Shown here: in pieces, positions 49,401 through 63,988 of the stretch
Layout of the letters: every line of letters starts with the position of its first letter
How positions within the stretch are numbered: position 1 is the stretch's first letter
From: Pegea sp. RAD2-039
Taxonomy: Eukaryota > Chordata > Thaliacea > Salpida > Salpidae
NCBI GenBank assembly: GCA_034620365.1
Contig: JAQGEQ010000316.1
Span: forward strand, 1 to 64,000
Direction: 5' to 3'
DNA length: 64,000 nucleotides
Notes under the pieces: generated by a model
The model's input: only the letters and a program-made list of their open reading frames with translations
What the model was told of the DNA's origin: nothing
Database searches by the model: none
Position numbers and translations under genes: made by a program

Positions 49401-52400
49401 CTGATGAAGGTAGTTGTGATTAACATCCAATAGGAAATACTTTCATTCATCTTTCTCTTGTAGGAAGTATTTTGGTTTTTCTACCTACTTATGATGATAT
49501 TATAAGGTTGAGTAACTTAATAAAAAACAACGTTGAAATCGCAAATAGAAGTAATATCCGGTTGCATGTACTTCTCTCTTCGTTACAATTATCTAATGAT
49601 CAAAAGCAAGCTTTTCAACCTAGTACAGCTGAAAATAGAAAAATTGTTCGTAAAATTCGAATCGTAAATTTATTTGTAAACAATATTTTAGTTAACATTG
49701 ATCACTAGCAGTATTGAAATTCTAATAATCTGTTGTTTATTAATTTATCTAGTTAAGAATGTTGTTTATAGATTTTAGCTACAAATATTGCTGAAAGTTC
49801 AGTGACAATTGATGATGTGAGGTTTGTAATTGACACTGGCAAGTCCTGGACCACAACTTACGATCCATTATCATCTATGGCTGTTAGTAAATGTGATTGG
49901 ATATCACAGGAAAATGTACTTCAACGTAAATCTCTAGCTAGTCGTGTTCGGTTTGTTCGAAAGTTCTATTTAAACGATTTATTCATTTATTTACTTTGAC
50001 AGAAATGGGCAAATTTATCACATGTATTCAGAAAGTGTTTTTCATGAAATGCAGAAACAAATTTATCCTCAATTATCACATGTACCTCTTCATGAGATTT
50101 GTTTGCAAGTGAAGCTTTTGTACCCTGCTGATTTGTCTCTCTTACAATGTTGTAGTTGTTCGATTAAAGATTATTTGCTAGATGCTCCAACTAAACCACC
50201 AGTAGCCAACATTGAAAGTGCTCTAAAAGAACTAAAAGTAGATCAATGATTTGAATTTCTGTCGAATATGTTCTACCCTGATCTTAAAAAATCCAATTTG
50301 TTTTTTTACCTTGAATTGTAAAACTAACCACATCAATACAAACAATATGAAACTTTTGTAGGAAATTGAAGCACTAGATTCAGATCAAAACGTGACTGAG
50401 ATTGGAAAACATTTAATTGATCTTCCTATAGATCCACGTTTAGGTGAATTTCTATTTTTCATCTTTGTTTGCTACTGAAAATACTTTAAAAAATTTTTCG
50501 GCAAATTTATTTCAAATGATGTTTACTAATAAGCCAAAATATCCTGTTGATTTTCATGATAGGTAAAATGGTTCTATATGGAGTTGTACTGAAATGTCTT
50601 GATCCAATACTAACAATTGCTTGCTCTCTTGCTCATAACTATCAGTTTATCTATGCAAGGGCAACTTGTAACTCGAGAAATTGCGATGAAAGTCAAGAAA
50701 AGTTTTCTGCTGGTAGTTATTAAGCGTAATTTCTGATTTTTCTACATCTAGTCATCACTATTCACAGAGACTTTTAGTGATCACATGTGTTTGTTGCGAG
50801 CCTTTCAAGCGTGGCAAAAAGCGAGAAGTGATGGTTGGGAGAAAGACTTTTGTGAAAACTCTTCATTGTCACAAGCCACTATGGAAATGATAGTTGGTCA
50901 GTGAATACTTTCCACTTTTCATAATTTTTTTTATATTTTGTTACTTTCAAAGGGATGAGAAGTCAACTACTTGGACAACTTCGTGCCACTGGATTTGTTA
51001 GAGCTCGTGGTGGAAACGATATCAGAGATTTAAATACAAATTCGGAAAATTGGGCTGTTGTTAAAGTAAGAGAAGTTCTAAATAAAAATCTCTGTTGATT
51101 TCAACATTAATTTCAGGCAGCTTTATGCGCAAGCTCATTCCCAAACATCCTCTATTTGGATCGCAAATTGAATCAGTTGTTTTCAGCTAATAGTAATAAC
51201 GTCTGGGTGGATAGTTCGTCAGTGTTAAGTCGTTCAACAAATAACCAAGTGAGTATCGCTGAGTTTAATATCGAAATTCATTTCTGTATTTTCAGGATAA
51301 AACCCACGCTACAGCTTTAAATGTTTTGCCTTCTGAGTGGCTCATATATAATGAATTACAACAAACTTCAAGTGATAAAGGGTCGATATCTCTGGCTAAA
51401 TGTTGCACTGTTGTCTCTTCATTATGTGTTGCTTTGTTTGCTGGTCAAGCACATATTTCAGAGGTTACAAACTGTTCAACTAACCTTTGCAATACAAGTT
51501 TCAATATGTTAATTAGGCTCCAGATACGATGACTAAACCGATGGATTTCGGTGATAGTTATGGACAGGATAGTGAAAGTGAAAATGATGATAAAGATTTG
51601 CTGAATTTCTCACAAGTGAAAATATCAGATTGGATAAAAATGTATATGGAACCAAATGTTAGTTGTAAAATGATGAGTTAGATGATATTTCATCAAATCA
51701 CTAAATACATGAAATTTAAACGAACATTTTTTTAGCTTGCAAATACAATCCTGCAATTACGTACCAAATGGTACAGTCTCTTCTTTCGACGTATACATAA
51801 CCCAAGTAAGTTGTGGCAAGTGGAAGATGAAACAATTTTATCAGCGATCATCCATATACTAAGTAGTGAAGATCAATCGGCAGGATTAACGGTTAGAAGT
51901 TTGATCTTTTGCTAATTTCTCATTCTAATCAACTTCTTTTCCAATTCCAACAGCAACCATCAGGAATTGGACAAAGACCAAAACCTGTCATTCATATGGA
52001 TGAAAAAAATAAGTCTCCTTGTTTTATACCAAAAACACCTACCTCTGAAGATAAAAGTAATATTGAACAAATTACAAATCAAGAATCAAGCGTTCTTTCT
52101 CGAAGAAGGAAATCGAGAACTTTAGATTTTAGGTTTGATTATTTGTTTATCTTCTTTTATTTATCTGAAACTGATTTGTAGTGATGTTAATGGAGACGGT
52201 CAACACAAAAACATCGATCCAACAACAACAACAACAAACTCGATAGGTGCAGGTAGCTTCTTGCTTATTTTATTGCTTCAACTATAAATTGTTAATTGAA
52301 TATTTAAAAAGTTGATAAAATCTCAAATAAGTTGCCTGAAATGAAGTTGTTTGCAAAGCAGTAAAAATTCAGAAAAGTCCTTACCAGATTGAGAAAGCTT

Positions 52401-53061
52401 CTTGTTGTTTCGTTTACACCATCAGCAGAATTCAAGAACTTCAGCAATTGAAGGTTTTTCAACTTTCACTTTTGATCATCTGATTGATGATTGGTTGATT
52501 ATTTTAGAGCACCGGTAAATGGAATGTCGCCAAAAATCTTCGGCAAATTTTTATAGAACGTTTGAAACATGAACATGTTTATGTCTTCTTTATATTAGAT
52601 AGCTCGGAAACTATTCAGGTTTGCAAACAAGCAAACCCTTTTTTTTCTTAGAAAACTGTTTTCAGGATATCATCAAACTTGAAACTCCTTCAGAAGGATC
52701 GTTTCAGTTTTTGTGGTTGAAACAAAATCGAGCATCCGGTAGACCGATTAAGAGATTGTGGGAAAATGCAAACAATCAACAAATTTGTGAAAATGTCATC
52801 GTTAGTAAAAATACTTCGACAAAAATATCAAATCATCAAATTTCGAAATAATTTCAGATTTTAAAACGAGAAATATCTGAGATTCTTCTACAACTCATCG
52901 AAAATGTCTCTTCTGCTCCTCTTCAACCAAAGATGACTATCCCAGCAGCCCAGACTCCGATTAGGGGCTTTGTCCCACAGAATTTCAACCCGCAACAACA
53001 GTTTCTGGTCCAGTCCCACCCGGTCGCCTACTACCCCTACTACAGCAACCCTCAAATATAA
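46433..53061 (+). CDS. YTHDC2: YTHDC2 orthologue: R3H / DEAH helicase / ankyrin / YTH-like protein, ~1391 aa
   Basis: RNA-binding helicase-like protein; the vertebrate relative controls the mitosis-to-meiosis switch and binds m6A RNA. 32 exons: 46433-46517, 46579-46669, 46762-46881, 47135-47205, 47261-47463, 47520-47686, 47816-47918, 47975-48140, 48193-48247, 48315-48367, 48506-48567, 48625-48683, 48779-48906, 48957-49143, 49255-49409, 49464-49663, 49772-49950, 50003-50237, 50362-50443, 50563-50712, 50768-50896, 50953-51065, 51117-51248, 51296-51463, 51517-51657, 51736-51891, 51954-52132, 52182-52246, 52362-52453, 52508-52618, 52666-52800, 52858-53061. Domains: R3H (~30-75, RAFVH), RecA1 with GEGGVGKTT (181-189), DEIQ (281-284), SSV (316-318), ankyrin insert (~455-516), RecA2 with [17 protein letters not shown] (686-693), HA2/OB ([29 protein letters not shown]), linker QPSGIGQRP, degenerate YTH (~1212-1345), Pro/Gln/Tyr tail. 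Orthology is firm (human ~1430 aa); catalytic and m6A-reading competence are doubtful. Confidence 0.92.
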
Positions 53062-53169
53062 ACAACAATTCAATTTCATCAGTTGAAATTATGTTTGCAA
53101 AAGATAGTTGTTCTTTAATTACGTTTATTGTTATCAGTTTTCATCTTTTTACTGTTTCGAGACAAAAGC

Positions 53170-53175
53170 AATAAA
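53170..53175 (+). terminator. YTHDC2: Poly(A) signal of YTHDC2
   Basis: AATAAA about 109 nt after the TAA stop at 53059-53061, facing the TIMM44 poly(A) signal 27 nt away on the other strand. Confidence 0.65.
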
Positions 53176-53185
53176 ATGTTCAGTT

Positions 53186-53195
53186 GTCACGTGAC
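53186..53195. promoter_or_regulatory. GTCACGTGAC palindrome (E-box/CLEAR type) between convergent genes
   Basis: Perfect 10-bp palindrome with CACGTG core, the sequence bound by USF/MITF/TFE-type bHLH-ZIP factors. It lies between two opposing poly(A) signals, so a regulatory role is only a possibility. Confidence 0.25.
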
Positions 53196-53201
53196 TCGTG
53201 T

Positions 53202-53207
53202 TTTATT
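53202..53207 (-). terminator. TIMM44: Poly(A) signal of TIMM44
   Basis: AATAAA on the minus strand (TTTATT on plus), 85 nt after the TAA stop at 53292-53294. Confidence 0.6.
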
Positions 53208-53271
53208 AAAGAATAAAATGATTCATCAAAGTGCGACTAAAATGTCGCAAAAGTCATTTTCTAACTTAAAG

Positions 53272-53279
53272 TGACGTCA
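53272..53279. promoter_or_regulatory. TGACGTCA (CRE-type palindrome) in the TIMM44 3' UTR
   Basis: Perfect 8-bp CREB/ATF consensus 13 nt beyond the TIMM44 stop codon. Position in a 3' UTR makes function uncertain. Confidence 0.2.
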
Positions 53280-53291
53280 TCAAATCGCGAA

Positions 53292-55261
53292 TTACAGCAA
53301 CATTGGAGAGGCTGACATTTGTTGATCAATGATCTTCCACCCTGCATCCGGATGGAGCTCCTCTAGATCCCGACACATCGCCCATACGTGGAAGACCAGC
53401 ATGACGCGATCCTGAAAAAGTGGTTGTCATCACGAAGTCGCGAACAACTTTCATCAGCTTACCGGATCACCCTCAACAATATCACCTTTCGCGTTTTCCA
53501 CATAAATAATTTGTTGCGTTTGAAAAGAGATGACCAGGACAGGTCCCTGGTCCACTTTAGTACCAGCTACAATGTCTACATTGTCGATGTCAATAATCTT
53601 CATATGATATTTGCAGTGAATTTTCTTGGCTTGATTTGAAGCAAACATAAACTGATTGTAAGGCTGAAAAAAGAATCAAATTTTCTTTGGATTCCTCGTT
53701 TTCGATGATAAGTTGATCGTGAGAAAGACTCACTGCTTCCGAGCACCAATCTTTCACGATCTCTTCTTTCTCTTGTGCGATAGATTCGAGCAAATTTGGA
53801 ATGACATCATAACGACAAAAACGAATGAAATTATGGGTGGAGAAATTTGGTTCTATTTTGATGATTTCTGTTCCTATTTTCGAAACCTCCGTTCCACCAA
53901 ACATTCCACCTTATATCAATCAAATAGATCAAAAATCAAATTATTTCACTTCTACTTTATTGTGTAAAATCAAAATGAACTGAAATCTCTTACCAGCTAT
54001 ACTAGTAACTTTATCTGTAATTAGTCTGCTTCCTCGAATAAACAAATTGTCACTTTCATCATATTTCATTCTAATTTCTGATATTTCTGTAAAAAAACGT
54101 TTTAGGAATCTAGACTACACGCGAATGATTTGTTACTTTCTCCTACTGAGCTATTTTTAAATGTTTCCCATTGTTTGTTCCAGATGGAATCTTTATGCAT
54201 AACAACATTAGTAGTTTCTGTGTCTGCTTCGAACTCTTTCTCATCTGTAGGCAGTTTTCTCATTCGAAGTATCGCTTTGGAAAGAAAAGATTATCAGTTT
54301 TAATCCTCATAATAAGTTGTTACTAGATACAACAATGAAAATATAAAAATATCTTAATTAACTTACTAGGCGCTCTGTAAAGACCTTCGGGAGCTACTCC
54401 GGATCCGTCAGCAAGATTTTGTAAGCCACTTTGTACTTTTTTCACTGCATCACTTTCAGTAGCAAATTTTGCTGCTCCTGAAACTCCTTCTTTGATCTTT
54501 CTAGCTCCTTTACCAACTTCAGATTTGCTGAAATCTTCAGCAGTCTTTACAAAACATACCAATCATCAAAAATTGTAGATTTCAGAATCAATTCATAAAA
54601 TCAATCATACTTATTTACATCAATTTGGCATCTACATTGAATAGTTGCAACATTTAGGTACCTCAGAAACTTTACTTTTCAGTTTTCCTAACGCTTCTTG
54701 TAATGCTTCAGTATTTTGTGAGGTCTCTTTTTCAATTTTTTGAAACTTTTCACGTGCCCGTTTGAGGGCATCTGAATCTTCAAGTTCTTGAGCTTCTTTA
54801 CGAAATTTTTGAATATTTTTTTGTAATTCCGGGTCTTTTTTAAATTCTTGTCTGATTGTGTCTAATAAGTTTTCTACAAAACCTTTTTTATTTGAAAACT
54901 GTCGACTTGACTGGTAATTAGATTGAAGAAAAGTCTAAGTAAAAAAATATTTGAATTTTAAAAAGAGATCAAATCATTTAATGAAATTTGACATTAGTTA
55001 AACACAAATCAATAAAAGCTTGATTGGAGTTAATTATTAACTTATACAAACCAACTTATTCAGATGACAACAATTTCTTAAATATAACAAGTATATACAT
55101 CATTTAGAAATAAGATAATTGTAATAAATAATAATAATCATTTATAAACTTACCTTCCTGGTTATATGTGGTGAATAATATACAACATTGTCAGTTAAAA
55201 AATAATTTTTTAAAAATAAATTACGTCTTGCAATAATAGATATCTTAGAAATAGATGACAT
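53292..55261 (-). CDS. TIMM44: TIM44, mitochondrial import motor scaffold, ~428 aa
   Basis: Peripheral inner-membrane protein on the matrix side that ties mtHsp70 to the TIM23 channel. Eight exons with consistent phases: 55154-55261, 54662-54934, 54367-54544, 54137-54274, 53994-54086, 53734-53909, 53463-53663, 53292-53411. N-terminus MSSISKISIIARRNLFLK is a basic, acid-free mitochondrial presequence. Residues ~37-127 are helical and charged (NLLDTIRQEFKKDPELQ, the family signature). The C-terminal Tim44-like lipid-binding domain includes YDESDNLFIRGSRLITDKVT, YDVIPNLLESI, KDWCSEA, KIIDIDNVDI, GPVLVISFQ, GDIVEGDP and HVWAMCRDLEEL, all close to animal TIM44 (~452 aa). Its 3' end overlaps that of YTHDC2. 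Confidence 0.94.
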
Positions 55262-58200
55262 CTTGCAAGAGTTATTAAACTCTGAAACATATCAGGGATT
55301 AGCTTTCATCAAGCAAATGAACAAAACAGATTTATATTGGAATATGATTAATGAATAATAGAATATTTGTAAGTCCTTAGGAAGTATCTCAGTAGATTCA
55401 ATTTTATTTTTAAATATTATATAGCTTAGAAACCGTTTTATCATTACTTAAAACATAAAAAGCTCCAATTATAAAAAAGGTAAGTAAATTTCTTTCTTTA
55501 TTAAAAATAAATAATAACCTTTATAAACTTGAAATTCTATAAACAAAGTTAGTTATAAACAATTAGATACTTGATTAATTTGCTATTGTAAAAATACAGG
55601 TTTACAAAACAGTTATTAACAAACTTTTAATTGATAGTCTTCAAACAGATAAGCTCTTTTATGAAAAAAATAATTTTATAGAATAAATTATTATTAATAC
55701 AATGTCTTAAAAAATGAAATTATTTCGAAATAAATCAAATATAGAAAACATAATTTAAAAATAAAATGTTAGTTATCAATATAGATAAAAAAAATTTCAT
55801 TATTTGTTTTTTATAAGCACCATTGATAACAAATAAACAGGACAAAATCATCACATGAAATTTTATTCCAAATTAATGCCAAATATTCTAGCTTACAGAG
55901 ATACAATAAAGATTTTTCATACATTTTAATAAAACCAAAATTAATTAAACATTTACAAAAGTTATTAGTAGAGAATATTACACAAAAAATGAAAAAAAAG
56001 ATTTAAGGAATCTATTTCAAAGATAGTTATAATGAAGAAGAAAAAAACTATTATATTATGTTATAGGCTAAAGTTTATAAAAATGAAATTATTTAAAAGA
56101 AAACAGTTAAATTTTACTTATCAAGTAATATATCATGTTCTTGTAGCGTGGACTTTTCTTAATATACTAAGAGTAATATATAATATAATATATCATACAA
56201 GAAAAAGATTTAATTTTTTCTTAAAATATTTTCTGAAAACAAAATGGTTCTGAAAACCTATAAAACGTTTCACTTCATTTATTAGTTTCTTTTCACAACA
56301 AAACATTTGTAAGGTTTGATCAAGATCAAAAATAACTTAATAGATGTGAAATTTATCATACTAAAGTTCAGTGAAGAAAAAAAGAACACATAAATTTGTT
56401 TACATAATATGGATATAAATATATGAAATATTGATAAATTAGTGATGTTATTAATTAGTCAACATATTTTTATAAATATACTCAAATGGATAAACAATTA
56501 ATAAAATACAGATAAGTTTAAGTAAAAAACTAAAAAGTTATTGAAAACGTGCTGCGGTGAAATCCAGAACCTGAAAACACAAGAAAGACCAAAAAGGTCA
56601 GAAAAAGAAAACTTTAAAACTAGAAATAAAATTTAGATTTAAACAACTTGATCATTTTTCTAACATAAAGTATCGAAAAATTTCTATAAAAATATCCAGA
56701 TGCTAACAAGAACAATAAAGAAAATTTAGAAGCATAAATCATCAAAGGCTTCAGCTAAAGGTTTGTTAGGATTTAGAGGATACAAATTTCTGAAATGTTT
56801 TTTTTTATAATTTTCTATTTTGCTTAAGAAAGTTTCAATCTTTATCTCATTGATTTTAACTTTAAAACTACCCTTATTTATGAGAAAGTGTACGTAAAAT
56901 TAATCAAGTTACTTGAATGAAGACTTAACTTTCGTGGTACAAAAGCTTTAAAAAGTCAAAATACAAAATTGATTTTCTGATACATTCTGATCAAGAAAAC
57001 GCAATTTTGATGGATTTGTATTGCATGATGAGGCTTCAAAGATATAAATTTATGGATTTCAGTACTACAACGTTTCGATAAAATTTCCAAGCTTGTGTTA
57101 TTTTATGCTGATAGTAGCATATATTTACTTGCTTAAAGCATAGCTTAGCCATAGACGCCTATAATTATTCAAGTACCAAGAATAATTGTCTTTGATGCTC
57201 TTAATTGTTAAAAACTTAGATAAAACCAACTCAATCTAAGATAAACTAGAGAAGTCTCAACTTAAATATAAAGTGATTTTCACTTCATCGAGTTTCTAAA
57301 ATTTAACGTAATAAAAAAATAGTCTTGAGTTTTAACATATTGTTAAATTAAACTTTACAAAGTTTTTAACATAAGTGTATATATCTTGCACTCTTTAAAA
57401 ATTAGCGGCACTTATATTTTCTTAATAAATTTTGGAAAACTGCAGTATTTCATTATATTATTCATTATATTTTGTAAACGGGCTAATTATCCAACAACGC
57501 CAAATGAATTTTCAATAAATTACAATCTGTAGTAACATCTACTATCTCGTCGTTTTCATATTTTTATTTAACATCTTAAGCTAAGTTTTAAATTATATTT
57601 ATATAAATATAAAATATCAATTAAATATGCATGTTAAAAATTTACGTCTAAAACGAAATATCAACTGAAATATTTTTATGATTGTTTTATGATTTCGTAT
57701 TACTGGAATATAAATATATCATCTAATCATAAAACAAATTAGTTATTAGACTGTTAAATGTACATATGAATATATACAATTTATGTTATTTTATATTGAT
57801 TAATAAAAGTATTTTAGTTTTGTTGTGGAACATCATAAACTGGTTAAATTTATTTATATGTTAAAAAATTTTAATAACAGTTTTTTGATTTTATAAACTT
57901 ATTTTCTTCAGTAATTTTGTTTGCTGTTTAATATATGTAAATATATATATTTTTAAAATTGATCTAAATAATTTGATTCAGTGATCAACTTAATTGCATT
58001 TTATGAATGATACTATTTCAATACTATTTGGAACATGATGGTATTTCATTAAACTACCATTCCCATAAATTATAAGTTTTCTATAATAATAAAAACTCTA
58101 TATTAATGCGACTATAACAATTTTTATAAGAATTTTCAGGTTTATCCAACAATAAAGAAATATATTTAATGATTGATTTTATTAATTTACTTTGTTTTTT

Positions 58201-58282
58201 TTATCTAGCTCTAATATTTTTCTCATATTTCAGATTTAAATTGTTGCTTATAAATTTCATCAAGAAACTCCCACAAAGAGTA
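55262..58282. other. Divergent intergenic region between TIMM44 and RNF113A
   Basis: About 3 kb of very A+T-rich sequence serving both divergent promoters. I see no coding exon, RNA gene or mobile element. Acceptor-like AGs lie just upstream of both start codons (55282-55283 minus, 58232-58233 plus). Confidence 0.6.
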
Positions 58283-59830
<1,548 letters not shown>

Positions 59831-59915
59831 AATTGAAGCTTTTAATTGAAATTTAGGCTTGGAGATGATCATTTTTAAGAAGAAATGTTTATACTTTTGT
59901 TTTAGGTTAATAATG

Positions 59916-59921
59916 AATAAA
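59916..59921 (+). terminator. RNF113A: Poly(A) signal of RNF113A
   Basis: AATAAA 86 nt after the TAA stop. Confidence 0.6.
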
Positions 59922-60589
59922 TGTTTAAAATTCTGTTTATATTAAAAGAGATTTTCCCAAAAATTTCATATTTTTGAAATAGATAGTAGCTGCAAGCAAA
60001 AGATGTAGAATTCTTTATTCTACTTGTTTATTCATCTAAGAAAATACAAAAGATCTTTTAAGATTGACTGATCAATTTGTATGCACAGATGTAACTTAAT
60101 TGAAGCTCGAATCATATCATTTTATATTAAATTTTATATCTCAAAAGTGTTCAAAATGTGAATTTCTTTATTAAAAGTTGAAATTATTTTGAAAGTAAAC
60201 CGAATAAATTACAGCTAAAGATCTAAGATAAATAAAACCAGCTTTGTTAACTGTACTTTCCAAAGGTAATTGTATCTTTTCTCAGCTTTTATTAAAGCTT
60301 TGAAATAGTAAGAGTTATATTTGATGAATTATGAGAAGAGAAATCATTTCAATTATGTAATTAACAACTAATTTAAGATATAAATGATTGAAGCTAATGC
60401 TACCTAGAGAAAAGTTTTTGAAAAATATCCCTTTAATGTTTTGCCTAGCTTTAAACTACAAAATGGCTTAACGTATAAACAGCTTTCTCATTTTTTTGGA
60501 TTCTTTGTAAATTATTGAAATTATTTAGAACTGCTATACCAACCACTTTTGAAAAAATATTTATAAATTTTATAGACCACTTCAGCTAC

Positions 60590-60870
60590 GAACGGCCATG
60601 CATATATATATACGCAACATATATCTGCCAGGGCAGAAGTTATAAATTTTCAGGTGTTGCCCGTGCAGCAGGATTTCACTCTCCACGCCAACAAGGGTGT
60701 GCAGTGGAAGATTCAGACTGATGCAGCTGCGCCCAGCTTGTGTTTCAGGAGCTGCCAGAACGACACTAAGTACAGTGACAAACTGTCTACGGGGCTCCAA
60801 CCCCGGCTTTAAATTCGGAGTTTTGCATCTCCTAGATATTGTCATTTTAGTCTTCTTATTTGTAACTCTA
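60590..60870. repeat. G+C-richer island, possible SINE or short non-autonomous element
   Basis: A sharp compositional island in A+T-rich intergenic DNA. On the minus strand it holds GGGGTTGGAGCCCCG (revcomp of about 60791-60805), which resembles a tRNA box B arm (GGTTCGAGTCC) with a G+C stem, followed by about 150 nt of balanced composition. A clear box A, terminal repeats and target-site duplication were not found. AGTTTTGCATCT recurs at about 60821 and 60953. Open frames crossing it do not resemble a protein family. Confidence 0.35.
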
Positions 60871-61001
60871 GTAGTAAATTACTGACGATTCTATCGAATT
60901 TTAATTTGTTATACTTGCGACTCTACTATCAAGAAGGTACTTTGCTACGCGTAGTTTTGCATCTGTAAAGCACCATCTATCAGCAACATTGTGTGTGTAG
61001 T

Positions 61002-61045
61002 TTGGCTTAATGTCGTTTACTTTGTTGTTGGCTTAATGTCGTTTA
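61002..61045. repeat. 18-bp direct repeat, two copies
   Basis: TTGGCTTAATGTCGTTTA occurs at 61002-61019 and again at 61028-61045, 26 bp apart. It could be a small tandem duplication or an edge of the neighbouring element. Confidence 0.7.
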
Positions 61046-61092
61046 TACCGGCCTGAGTGCTAAATTTACCAGGGATTTTATGACCAATTTAG

Positions 61093-61557
61093 GTTTTTAT
61101 CGAAATTGTGTGCTTCATTTTCCTACTTTCCACCGCAAAGTAAATAAAAAGAAACCACATAGCTTTACTTATAGATTCTAAAAATTTATAATAAATTAAA
61201 GAATTTATCAGAGAAGCAGAGACTTGAATAATTTCATTTATAGAGTAACTTATCGATTCAATTCTTTCAGTTGTGTTGATATAAAAATAGCAATTTTACT
61301 TCTGAAACTATTATTTTTGCTAACCAAAAATATTTTCAGAATTATTTTCAATACTCAGCAATCAGTCAGAGACTGGACTCGAAGATATTCTTAAAATTCT
61401 TATCGATTCTCACGGAAAAAACAATTTTTCTATAACATTTGGTATCTTTTTATAATATTTTGAAAACCAATAAGAGACAGCTTTTAATGAGAACAGACTC
61501 GCTTTTATTGCAAATCAAACTTCTTTACATATCGTCAGACCAACACATGATACATGA
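61093..61557 (+). other. Candidate 3'-terminal exons of an unrecognised small gene
   Basis: A chain of exon-like blocks with proper splice sites and matching phase: possible 61093-61139 (ATTTAG acceptor, GTAAAT donor), then 61340-61441 (TATTTTCAG acceptor, GTATCT donor) and 61481-61557 ending in TGA. The last two, separated by a 39-bp intron, read LFSILSNQSETGLEDILK ... DSHGKNNFSITF and AFNENRLAFIANQTSL, ending HIVRPTHDT. I do not recognise the family and see no convincing 5' exon or ATG, so it may be a real gene end, a pseudogene fragment or chance. Confidence 0.28.
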
Positions 61558-61705
61558 TAAGCAACCCTTTGATAGAAGTTTTTTTATTTTTTTATAAACA
61601 AATTTTTATAATACTGAAGACTAATCAGAAATATTCAAAAATATTAAATTCCTAGATTTTAACTTTCAAATTTAGTTAAAATAGACTTAACTACTAAAAT
61701 TCTTA

Positions 61706-61711
61706 TTTATT
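61706..61711 (-). terminator. RUVBL2: Candidate poly(A) signal of RUVBL2
   Basis: AATAAA on the minus strand (TTTATT on plus), about 187 nt after the TAG stop at 61898-61900. Confidence 0.4.
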
Positions 61712-61897
61712 TATAGCATTCATTGAAACGATATTTGTAGATAAACCACTTCAAGGCCATACGAATAAAAAAAATAAAAAATAACTTGCTTTGCTTTAGC
61801 AACGCATTTAACGTCTAAATATCTACCACAAAAACTATATAAAGTAAGCAAATTATCTAGGAATGAATGAGAGGCCGTCAAGTTTCAAACATTGAAT

Positions 61898-63988
<2,091 letters not shown>

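Noticed and set aside
60515-60885. Overlapping open frames of 62-87 codons through the G+C-rich island
   Set aside because: Open on several frames at once because of composition; none resembles a protein family or has good splice context.
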